In this document: piece by piece, positions 54,911-64,000 of the stretch
Position numbering within the stretch: position 1 is the stretch's first letter
How the letters are laid out: each line of letters begins with the position of its first letter
Source: Rhizophagus irregularis
Lineage: Eukaryota > Glomeromycota > Glomeromycetes > Glomerales > Glomeraceae
Assembly: GCF_026210795.1 (NCBI RefSeq)
Contig: NC_089458.1
Location: 682,001-746,000, forward strand
Reading direction: 5' to 3'
DNA length: 64,000 nt
The notes under the pieces: generated by a model
What the model was told of the DNA's origin: nothing
Database searches by the model: none
What the model saw: the letters and a program-made list of their open reading frames with translations, nothing else
Made by a program: the position numbers and the translations under genes

Positions 54911-57487
54911 TTTCTAAAATTATAATTTAAAATATTTAATTTAATTTTAATAAAATATAATTTTTTTTAATTTAGTAACTATTTTTTTTTTAAAAATTTA
55001 AAAAATTATTTTTTATAAATATTTTATTATCCAATAATTTAATTTTAATAAATTATAAAGTTTAATAAAAGTTATAAATCAAAAAAAAAATTTATCAAAA
55101 TTGAATTTTTAACTTCAAAAAATAAGTTAATTTATTAAAAATATGCCTTATAATTTTGAAGTTTTATTTAAATTGAAATTAAATTATTTATTTTTTTTTA
55201 TTTAATATATTTTTATTATAAAATAAATTATATATATAATTTATATATTAAATTAAAATAATTAAAAAATATCAAAATTTTACTAGTAGTAATTATTATT
55301 ACATGATTTTTACTAGTTTGATTTTTAAATTTTATAAAATTAATATTAAATCTAGAAATGCTGAGCGAAACTTAAATATTTAGTCATTTGATGAAATTGA
55401 AATAGTTTAGACATTTAAAATTAAAAGATAAAATGCTGAAATTCAATATTTCATGGTATTTTTATGGATTTTTCATAAATTTCCATAGATTTTTAATTAT
55501 AATAATTACTTAAAAAAATAAATTTTTATTAAAATATAATATTTTTAAAAAGAATTTATAAAATTATTATAAATATAAATTAATTTTATATATTTTATAA
55601 TAAAACTATAATTTTATATAATTAAAATTAAAATTAAAAATTATTATTGTATAGTTTAGTCAAAGATGAAACTGAAACTAATTGGTGACGAAACCAAAAA
55701 TTTTTGGTAAAAAGAATTTAGGTAGGCATTGCTAATTAAATCAGTATATGAAATCTATTTGCAGAATTTGCAGAATGCAACCTAATTTTTAATTTTCACA
55801 AATTATACATAAAAAGTATTTGATTTAAATTTTATATACTGTATTAATCAATTACATATATTAAATAATTATTTTATATATAAATTTATAAAAAAAAAAT
55901 TTTTTTAAATCAAAAAGGCTGTTTTTTCAAATAATTTTTAAAAAAAATGTAATATTCTATTTTTTTTTACTTTTTTATTATATTATAGAATATACATCTA
56001 TTATTAATAAAAATAAGGTGCTTATAAGGTATATTTAGCTATTGCACTGTAAAGAGTAGAGATTGCATTTTTTCTTATAATATGCTAAATTGGCTATTAT
56101 ATTAATAAAAAATACTTGCTCCTTTTAAGGATAATTAAAAAAAAAAATAAGGAAAATATTAATAATAATATTTTTAATATTATTTAAGAAGATTTAAATA
56201 ATAAATTATTTTAAAATTTTTTTTTAAATTAATTACTAAAATATTAATTTTAATATTACTTTTACTTTTTGAAAAAAGCTGAAATATTTTTTAGAAAATA
56301 TGGATATTGTAATAATTTTTCTATAAATAAAAATAAATCCAATTAATTAATTATAAAAAAAATATTTACATGTAAATTTAATAGTAAATTAAATTAAAAT
56401 AAAAAAAAACTACTAAAAAATATCAGTACTTTAGTTTTTTAATATATAAATTTGATATTTTTAGAACATATTACAAATATTACTATTAGTTTATTTGCAA
56501 ATGAATATAATTATAAATATTATTTGTAAAAGAAATAATAAATAAAATTAAAATAATAATTAAGTATATAAAACTTTTAATTTAATACAATCTTTTAAAG
56601 ATATGATTTCTAAAAATTAATTATATAAATTTAGATTTTCTTAAATATAAACTTTATACTAATAATTATTTTATACAGGTCTTTTAAATAATTTTTAATA
56701 AATTATTCTTTAAATTAAATATCATAATATTATTAAATTAATTCATTTTTTGCTATTTATATAAAATATATAGTAAAAGTTTATTTTTAATTTATCATAT
56801 TTTCATTAGTGAATATAAATACAGTATATTTATTATTTTATCCTATTCTTTTTTGCCTTTTTCCATTTTAAAAAATGAGTAAATATTTTAAAAAAACTTT
56901 AAAGTTATTGAACTCAAAAAATAATAGTAGTATTATAAATAAATTAAAGAAAAATTTTCTTACTTGAAGAATATAAATCTTTCTAAAATATATAGTTTTT
57001 TAAACCCATTTATTTCTAAGAAATTATATAAATATTCTTTTCTAAATACTTTACAAAAATATGTTACTGAAGTAAAATCTCAAAATATTAAGAAAAACAT
57101 AAAATTATAGCTTTTTAAATTTGAAAAATTTATAAATGATATACAAATATAGATTTATTAACTCTTTATAATAAAAAAAGTCATTGTAATATTATAAAAA
57201 TTGCTTGTTTAAACTCTGTTAATGTAGATAATAGATGAACATTAGTATTTATTAATAAGATATACAAAAAAAAAACTAGTAAAAATATTACAGAATATAT
57301 GCAAAAAAACAATAGTATAAAATAATAAGAAGAAGATAAAGTTAATTTTAATAATGAATCTTATTGATCTTCAAGAAAAATGCTTTTTGAAATTCAAAAT
57401 ATTTCAATTCCTCTAAAATGTAAAAATAAAAACTTAGATTTAACTAAAAATAATAAACTTAAATTTGTTAAATATACCAATATTATA
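54911..57487. other. Very AT-rich spacer, no gene seen
   Basis: 2.6 kb with scarcely any G/C. Short Lys/Asn/Ile-rich frames near 56875-57110 (start MSKYFKKTLKLLNS) are interrupted by many stops and may be chance or a long-dead gene. No repeat ends recognised. Confidence 0.5.
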
Positions 57488-57656
57488 CATGCCACCTAAA
57501 TTATTTTGGGTTACCATAATTATAAGTAAAATCCCAAATTCAATTATGACATCCCAAATTATTTTAGCACTTTATATAGTAAATTATATATAAACTGAAT
57601 GAATTACGGCATCCCAAATTATAATTATAGCATCCCAAAATAATTTGGGTAGCATG
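57488..57656. mobile_element. 169-bp TA-flanked MITE with CATG ends
   Basis: The left end CATGCCACCTAAATTATTTT is complementary to the right end AAAATAATTTGGGTAGCATG for about 35-40 bp, with the word ATCCCAAATT repeated inside. TA lies on both sides (57486-57487 and 57657-57658). No coding capacity. Confidence 0.8.
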
Positions 57657-57749
57657 TATAACCAATATTACTATTAATATTATAAAAGAATAATTCTATT
57701 AGTATTTTTAGCATAATTTGTTATTTATTATTATACTATATACTGATAT

Positions 57750-57904
57750 AGTGAATTCTTGATATAGTGAATTTTTCAGACAACTATAATAAATTTCCTC
57801 TTGTTATAACGAATTAACCAATCAAATCTTTTAAAATCTTCACTATAGTTTTATAGTAAAGTTGAGAGCTGGAATCTAGGGTTCGTTATAACAAGAGTTG
57901 ACTG
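57750..57904 (-). mobile_element. Pogo-like MITE, end-truncated copy
   Basis: Inverted relative to the copy at 61891-62062. It has the end GTTCGTTATAACAAGAGTTGACTG and the internal words TTTTTCAGACAACTATAAT and CCAATCAAATCTTTTAAAAT. The other terminus lacks the outer CAGTCAAACC bases, so it is truncated or diverged there. Confidence 0.75.
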
Positions 57905-58307
57905 TAATAATTTTTTTAAATACTAAATTTGTTTAATATATTAAAATTTAAAATAATTTAATTTAAATATATAATTTAAAAAAAATGTAAATTATAATCA
58001 CATTGTTAGAAATGTGCTTTATAATATCCAAATAAATGAAATTTGTAAAAGTAAAATAAATAATAGTACAAATAATTTTTTTTTTTTGAAAGTTTTTTTA
58101 AAAAAAATAATTGGCAAAAAATCATGTATAAATTTTTAAAGAAGTAATTAATCCAGGTTATTTAATTTAAGAAGCAAATTAGCAAATTTATTTTGTATTT
58201 TTATTTTGATATAATTATTAAATGAAATTACTTTATAAATAAAAAAAATATAATTATAATTTTATTTAAAAAGAAATTTTTTATTTATTTAAACTATATA
58301 AATATAT

Positions 58308-59667
58308 TTATATTTGTTGATTCCATAAAATACAATCTTGAAATTTCACTTTTGTTCCTCCAAAAATATCTAATGCACTAAAAAAAAAAAATATATTTAA
58401 TAATTAAATTTATAATTAAAAAAAAGAATTATTACTATACCTTCCAAATGTTAAATCAATTTTTCCATTTGATAGTTGATTAACCATTTCAAGGTCTTCA
58501 ATAGCTACAAAATAATAATTTTTTAATATAAACTTATTATAATAATTTGATTAACAATTTATTACTTACAATTTGCACCACCTGCATATGTAGTTGGTAT
58601 AGTAATCCACTTTCCAAGATCTGATTTAAATTAATTATTTGTTAAGTACAATAGTAAAATAATTTAAAATTTATTTACATACATTCTACAAGTTCACTAT
58701 CAATTCCTTGGCATAAACCTTCTACATCTGCAGCATGTATCAAAAATTCACTAAAAAATATACATTATTATTATTTAACTATTTTGGCAAATAAAAATAA
58801 AGAATTATTATTTAAACCTGCAATAATTTGATAATAGTTCTAAGGATTCTAAAAATAAATTATAGTTCGATTAGATTACATAACATCTAGTAAATATAGG
58901 TCAGAATGAGAGTATATTAGGTTTAAGGTTAGGATCACTAAATTGTTACTTAAAAAAATTATTACCTTCATTTACTTCCATATCAGTCAAAGTTTGCCAT
59001 TTATTCATTGCAATAATCCATTTATTGTTTTTTTTACGACAACTATAAAAAAGACTAAATAAAATAATCAAAAAAAAAAAAATATTATTTTATTCAATTA
59101 CCTGATGTCAACAACAATCTTTTCTTTTCCAATTTTTGCTGATAAATCTTGTAATCTACTTAAGGAAAATTTAGCATCAGGAAAGAGATACGATGTAACA
59201 ATTATCTAAACAAAAAAAAATTTATTTAATATATTAGTATTTTATAAGGTACTATTAAACAAAATATTACTAACCTTTTCAGCACTAGCATTTAACCATT
59301 CTTCCGCGTTTTCTAAAGTAATGCCTCCACCAATTTGTAAACCGCCGGGCCAAGCCGCCAAACATTCTTTTGCCGCTTCATCATTTCCATGCCCAAGTTT
59401 GATTACATGAGCCCCGGTTAAATTATATTGCTTATATAAGTTAGCATAATAACTCGGTTTTTCACTAAAACAAAAATATAACAATGATTTTTTTTTTTTA
59501 TTAATACATTGGCTTTAAGGAAATATAAAATAAAGTTTACCTTGGTACCTTGACACAAAATTTGTTTTAAGTCCCGAAGGATTTGATTCATTTAAGGAAC
59601 CACCTACAATTTGTTTAACTTGTCCGTTATGTAAATCTATACATGGTCGAAATTTTGTTTTTGGCAT
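58308..59667 (-). CDS. HIS6: HIS6, ProFAR isomerase (histidine synthesis)
   Basis: Catalyses the fourth step of histidine synthesis: isomerisation of phosphoribosylformimino-AICAR phosphate (5-ProFAR to PRFAR), a cytosolic TIM-barrel enzyme. Nine exons: 59549-59667, 59275-59464, 59102-59205, 58966-59042, 58818-58848, 58683-58750, 58570-58620, 58441-58504 and 58308-58377. All have GT-AG borders and total 774 nt (257 residues plus stop), close to yeast His6 (261). Seen: [20 protein letters not shown] with the first catalytic Asp region at the N-terminus, [39 protein letters not shown] as first phosphate-binding part, KIVVDISCRK with the second Asp, [16 protein letters not shown] and TYAGGAN near the second phosphate site. 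Exon 5 has only 31 nt. No damage seen. Confidence 0.93.
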
Positions 59668-59918
59668 ATTTTTTGTTTAATTAATATTTTAGTGAAGTTA
59701 ACAAAAAAATCTTTTTATTGATAATCATTGTCGATAATCTTTGCACAGTCAGATGCTGTGCCTCAAATATCAGCTTAATACATAACTTTTTTCTTTTTTT
59801 TTGCATTTTTTATATTTAATATCTCTATATTTCGAAAATTAAAATATGAATCGAAATTCTATGTTATTTACATTCAAAAATTAAAACTGATTGAAACATG
59901 GAAAGCTAGAATCAAATA

Positions 59919-60611
59919 CTAAAAACAAAAGTTTTCTTCGTCTTCAATATAATTTGTCATATCCATAGGATCATCTATTTCGACATATTTCTCCCTGTTT
60001 AGTTTATTCGAAGTCAAAGGATATACTTGATTCAGACAACTCAGAGTTGCTTTTGCATGTTGCTTTGAATTTAACGAAAAAGTCGAATCAGAATTGAACA
60101 AATTTAAATCTGTTTTATGGATTCTTTTAGGAGACATCCCTAGCTCAGGTAAAGCTAAAGTTTCTTCAATTGAACATTCATTCGACAATGGCGGTATAAT
60201 CTTCCGAAATGTTTCTTTTGTTGGATATTCTGAACCTGATGTAAAGAGAGGACCTAATAAAGATAGAACCCCTTCGGGTCGTTGCTCATTCAAAGATGAA
60301 TTCTTGTTTGATCCAACTTTTGAATGAATGGTTTCGTTTGTTGAATATCCAGGACATAGAGTAGATAAATCTAGTTCGAATAAAGAAAGTGTAGTAGTTT
60401 CAGCTGGTCGTTGTTGAAAACATAATTCGTTTGAAACTACTTTTTTTGTTGGAGCCTCCGAATAACAGTTATCATAGATAGATTGGTTCCATTTTCTCTT
60501 TTTCACTTTAATTATTCTTGAATTTGACTGATAGAAGTCATTAAAATCTGAAGTATAAACTTCTTTATATTCCGGACCGGATGAATTTGACATGCTACAA
60601 AATGTATCCAT
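59919..60611 (-). CDS. Single-exon orphan protein upstream of HIS6
   Basis: A 230-codon frame starting MDTFCSMSNSSGPEYKEVYT. A basic cluster KVKKRKWN could direct it to the nucleus. Two related segments of about 45 residues follow one another (RPAETTTLSLFELDLSTLCP with STNETIHSK; RPEGVLSLLGPLFTSGSEYP with TKETFRK), suggesting an internal duplication. The C-terminus is acidic (DPMDMTNYIEDEENFCF). I do not recognise the family. It lies 251 bp upstream of HIS6 on the same strand, but with no sign of a shared transcript. Confidence 0.7.
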   Translation of the reverse strand: MDTFCSMSNSSGPEYKEVYTSDFNDFYQSNSRIIKVKKRKWNQSIYDNCYSEAPTKKVVSNELCFQQRPAETTTLSLFELDLSTLCPGYSTNETIHSKVGSNKNSSLNEQRPEGVLSLLGPLFTSGSEYPTKETFRKIIPPLSNECSIEETLALPELGMSPKRIHKTDLNLFNSDSTFSLNSKQHAKATLSCLNQVYPLTSNKLNREKYVEIDDPMDMTNYIEDEENFCF

Positions 60612-61890
60612 TGTAAATTTTTAAAGTTTGAACTGTTCAACGAAGTTCTATTATGTTGTGATTGAAATGAAATTTTGATCCGTTTAAATAAAAATAATAG
60701 AGTAATATGAGAAAAAAAATTTTGTTTTTACCCTTATCGATATCTGCAGTAAGTAATAATGTTGTGTAAGAAGAAAAAGCAATGAAAATTTGAATGGGAA
60801 CAAAATGTTCATTTATGCACAATTATGCACTGCTGCGGGTTTTAATTTGACTGCGCCTCCTATTTGCACTTGGGACTGGAGAAATAGAAATACGCCTACA
60901 TACCTACATACGTACAGTAATACTCAGCCTGCTTATGGAAAACTTTGGAAGATAGATTTTTGAGTAACAACTTAACAAAACCATTTTCGTAATTAATTTG
61001 CAGATTATAGTTAGATCCTTCCAAAACCCATTTTAAGATTCGTTTGACTCAAAGTTAGCGTTTAGTAAAAACAAACAATACATTTTTATTACATAAAGAA
61101 TCGACGGTAAACTTCCAACTTTGCTTTCCTTCTCATAATTTTGTATTAATCAAGTTTTGAAATTTAGCCAATCAAACAAAGAATAATATGTAAAGTGTTC
61201 ATTATGTATAACACGAGGAAAAAACTGGTGATACAATGTAACATATAATTATTCACATTTAAAATATTTAAAATTTGGCCTAAATTAAAGAATTTTCTTA
61301 TTTTCTTTAATTAAAGGCTGATCATTCTCATTATTACTTATTAATATTACAATTAATTGTATTTCTGTTATAAAGTAAACTTATTATAATTATATATTAT
61401 ATAACAATTAAATTAAAATTGAACTAAATATATACAGTCAACTTTAAGATTGCCTGCCTAAACTTCTCCAAAATTTTATGATTAGTTTCTTCAAGATTTT
61501 ACTATAGTTTTATTATAGCTTTGGCAAAATTTTGGTAGTTTTAGCATTTATAATAAGTTTTGTTAAGTTTTGCTTTTCTTTAGAGTTTTGCCAACTTTTT
61601 AATAAGACTTTTGTATAGTTTCAGTAAAGTTTCACTATTTTAGCATTTTGCCAATTGTTAAAATTCTCTAGTTTCTTCAGCAATCTTAGTCAACTCCTTT
61701 TATAATCACTTTAAAAAATACCATTTATTCTTTTTGTCTTTTAAGTCAGTTGACTTTTTTGTTATTTTTGATATTAACTTCAAAAATTTTTTCATAAGGT
61801 TTTTATCTGCAATCAATAGCCTGAAAGTATTATTATTATATATATTGATATTTGCAACTTTTTTTTAATTATTCTAAATATAACTGTATA
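60612..61890. other. Spacer upstream of the 60-kb gene
   Basis: No gene. The first 300 bases upstream of the start (to about 60920) are of more balanced composition and could hold the promoter. At 61470-61670 the word TAGTTTTGCCAA / AAGTTTTGC recurs in degenerate form. Confidence 0.5.
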
Positions 61891-62062
61891 CAGTCAACCC
61901 TTGTTATAATGAACCCTAAGTTCCAGACCTCAACTTCGCTATAGGGCTATAGTGAAGATTTTAAGAGATTTGATTGGTTAATTTGTTATAGCAAGGGGAA
62001 ATTTATTATAGTTGTCTGAAAAATTCACTATATCAAGGGTTCACTATATCAAGGTTTGACTG
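61891..62062 (+). mobile_element. Pogo-like MITE, full copy (172 bp)
   Basis: Ends CAGTCAACCCTTGTTATAAT and, inward from the right, CAGTCAAACCTTGATATAGT. TA flanks both sides (61889-61890 and 62063-62064). Such ends with a TA duplication are typical of Tc1/mariner-pogo-derived MITEs. Truncated relative at 57750-57904. Confidence 0.82.
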
Positions 62063-62336
62063 TACTTTTCTATAATTTAAAAAAAAAACTGCAAAAATTA
62101 TATGTATTAAAATTTTAAAAAATTATTTGTATAAATAGTGTTCTATAATATATAATACTTATTAGTATATTTTTTCTAGTATTTCTATTATTTTTTTTAC
62201 CTTTATGTGACTTGTATAATGTGATCAATTTTACTAATATATTTGTTTATTATTTACCTTATTATAATAAAATTCTCTTTTTTTTCTTTTTATATTCCTT
62301 TTTTTACATTAAAATAATATTTTAAAAGTTTATTAA

Positions 62337-62800
62337 GACATAATCTGCCTAAGAATTACAGAAAATCACTATATAAATTTGGGAAAAAAAATTAAAACCA
62401 AAAAAAGGCATTATCTTGTGATACAGTGATTGGATTTTAATGATTTTTTTTCGAGTTTATAGCTTTCGATGCACTTTTCAAAACAAAAAAAAAAGATATT
62501 CAAAATTGGACTGGTATATCACAATATAATCACAAAAATGATTTTTTCCAGGTAAATCTTCTGAAATTCCAGATAAATCTTCTGCTGCCCATAAAAAATT
62601 ATGGTTTCAATTATCTTGTGATATATCGGTCCAATTATAAATATCTTTTTTTTATTTTGAAAAGTAACTGTTACTACTTAATTAGCAAAGGAATTGTTGA
62701 AATCCAATCACTAGATCACGAGATAGTGCCTTTTTTTGGTTTTAATTTTTTTTTCTGAATTTATATAGTAATTTTCTGTAGTTCTTAGGCAGATTATGTC
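62337..62800. mobile_element. 464-bp TTAA-flanked MITE with long inverted ends
   Basis: The left end GACATAATCTGCCTAAGAAT and the right end ATTCTTAGGCAGATTATGTC-like sequence form inverted repeats of about 100 bp (through AAAACCAAAAAAAGGCA and TGATTGGATTT). TTAA lies directly outside on both sides. The interior holds a second, smaller inverted pair (GGACTGGTATATCACAA facing TTGTGATATATCGGTCC-like). No coding capacity. Confidence 0.8.
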
Positions 62801-64000
62801 TTAAATAATAAAAAAAATAAAAATTTTTTGAAAAACTTAAAGTATATAATATTTTTATAAAGTTGTAAATGATTTTTATTTACATTAAACATGTTTTTTT
62901 TAGAATTTATATTATTAATTTTAAAATGACAAATTTGAGTAGATTAAGTAATTATTTAATAACATAAAAATATTTATTTATTGATATTACTTAAATATTT
63001 ATCTATTTTTTTTAATAAAATTAATTATTTACATTTATTTTTAATTTTATAATTTTATAGCATAATTTTAAAATTTCAGTTAAATAAAATAGATTTAAAA
63101 AACTTAATAATACTATTTAGTAGATTTAAATATCAATTTTTATTAAAATATCTTGAATATTTGCAAAAATAAGTTTTGCTAACTTGTCTTTTAGGTTAAA
63201 TAATTTGAATTAAATCACTTTCCTAAAAATTTATATTTTTATATTTTACATGATTTTTTACTAATTATTTTTTTAAAAAATTTTTTTTAAAAAAAAATTA
63301 TTTGTGTTATTATTTATTTTATTTTACATAGATTTTATTTATTTGGACATTTCTTGATAATATTATTTATATTTAAAAATTTATTAATAGGTTAAATTGC
63401 AGATTAAATTACGCTAATTGCCAAAATCGCCTCATGGCAGCTTTGCGTTACTAATAAAATTTGGGGATAATAGCGATAATAAAAAAAAGCATTTTTTGCA
63501 TCGCGCGCGAAATAAGTTTCACCCATTTTACAAACAGAAATATCATAAAAACAATATTTTCTTTCATTTTACGACAAGTCATATTTGCCAAAAAATTTTA
63601 TAATTATATTTCTGTAACTGGTTTTCTTCAACTTTCACTTGTTTTTAATAATAAAAATATTTTAAAAAAGCTTTTTAAAACCAACTTTAGAAGCTAAAAA
63701 TTATAGGTTTTTATTGTAAATAATGCAATATAGTAAAATGAAATATTGAAATTTTGTATATTTTAAGGTGTAAATCTGACGCGCGCATAGTAAACTCATT
63801 ATTTTGCATACAAATGTATAACTTTTTTTTGCAAATTCGTTTTTTTCAAGTATTTTTTCAGTATATCATATGATTTTTTTTATAGTCAATATGTCATCTA
63901 TGAGATATCCGCTTTTTTGAAGTTTGTGTTACGCCTGAAATCGGCGAAATTGCTTTGAATTTTATTAGCTTAGCCAGTGCCGATTTTAGGCGGATCGGCA
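62801..64000. other. AT-rich right edge with a GC-rich inverted pair
   Basis: No convincing gene; the plus frames near 63.4-63.7 kb are Lys/His/Phe-rich and unrecognised. CG-rich islands stand out: GCATCGCGCGCGAAA (about 63498) and GACGCGCGCAT (about 63779). At the very edge CGCCTGAAATCGGC (63931-63944) faces GCCGATTTTAGGCG (63979-63992), with one mismatch. An element may begin here and continue beyond the window. Confidence 0.5.

Noticed and set aside
56875-57110. Possible dead reading frame starting MSKYFKKTLKLLNS
   Set aside because: Stops every few dozen codons and Lys/Asn/Ile bias as expected from AT-rich noncoding DNA.
1-64000. CRISPR array or bacterial operon
   Set aside because: The tandem repeats lack the equal-repeat and unique-spacer pattern, and the spliced genes show a eukaryotic source.

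Overview
The window is very AT-rich, intron-rich, repeat-dense eukaryotic DNA. It reads as the genome of an arbuscular mycorrhizal fungus (Glomeromycotina, most likely Rhizophagus or a close relative). The reasons are short GT-AG introns, a fungal-type HIS6, a MATA-HMG-like HMG-box gene, a Plavaka-like transposase of the form expanded in Rhizophagus, and many small inverted-repeat elements. I saw no rRNA, tRNA or CRISPR array.

Layout. 1-5.4 kb is a gene-free repeat zone: a foldback element, several MITEs and a GATATC/ATCG-rich tandem array. 5.4-10.2 kb (minus strand) is a decayed Plavaka-like transposase gene. It is split at 8333-9430 by a 1098-bp hAT-like nonautonomous element with an 8-bp target duplication. 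10.6-11.2 kb is a Myb/SANT-like gene with one stop codon, followed by a 105-bp tandem array. 12.9-13.9 kb is a four-exon orphan gene. 17.4-27.7 kb is the most structured part, a three-level nest. A minus-strand gene is split by a 9.3-kb element (17580-26880) with 37-bp inverted ends, an 8-bp duplication and two convergent genes. That element is in turn split by a 5.1-kb Mutator-like element (20219-25350) with a 9-bp duplication and an apparently intact multi-exon transposase gene. 27.8-32 kb holds Tourist-like, TTAA-type, hAT-like and other MITEs. 32.9-34.1 kb is a two-exon, low-complexity orphan gene.

34.1-45.1 kb is gene-poor, with T-run/A-run tracts and minisatellites. 45.1-45.7 kb is the HMG-box gene. 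A second gene-poor, minisatellite-rich stretch follows, containing a broken expansin-like (double-psi beta-barrel) gene at about 49.2-49.8 kb. From 50 to 58 kb there are only repeats and MITEs. 58.3-59.7 kb is a complete nine-exon HIS6 gene (257 codons plus stop), with a single-exon orphan gene upstream on the same strand (59.9-60.6 kb). 61-64 kb is again MITEs and AT-rich spacer.

Few cellular genes are present: HIS6 in histidine synthesis, an HMG-box regulator, and orphans. Most other coding sequence belongs to transposons of different ages. The insertions can be ordered by which element interrupts which. All coordinates and splice sites were derived by eye; family names rest on motif recognition, not on a database search.
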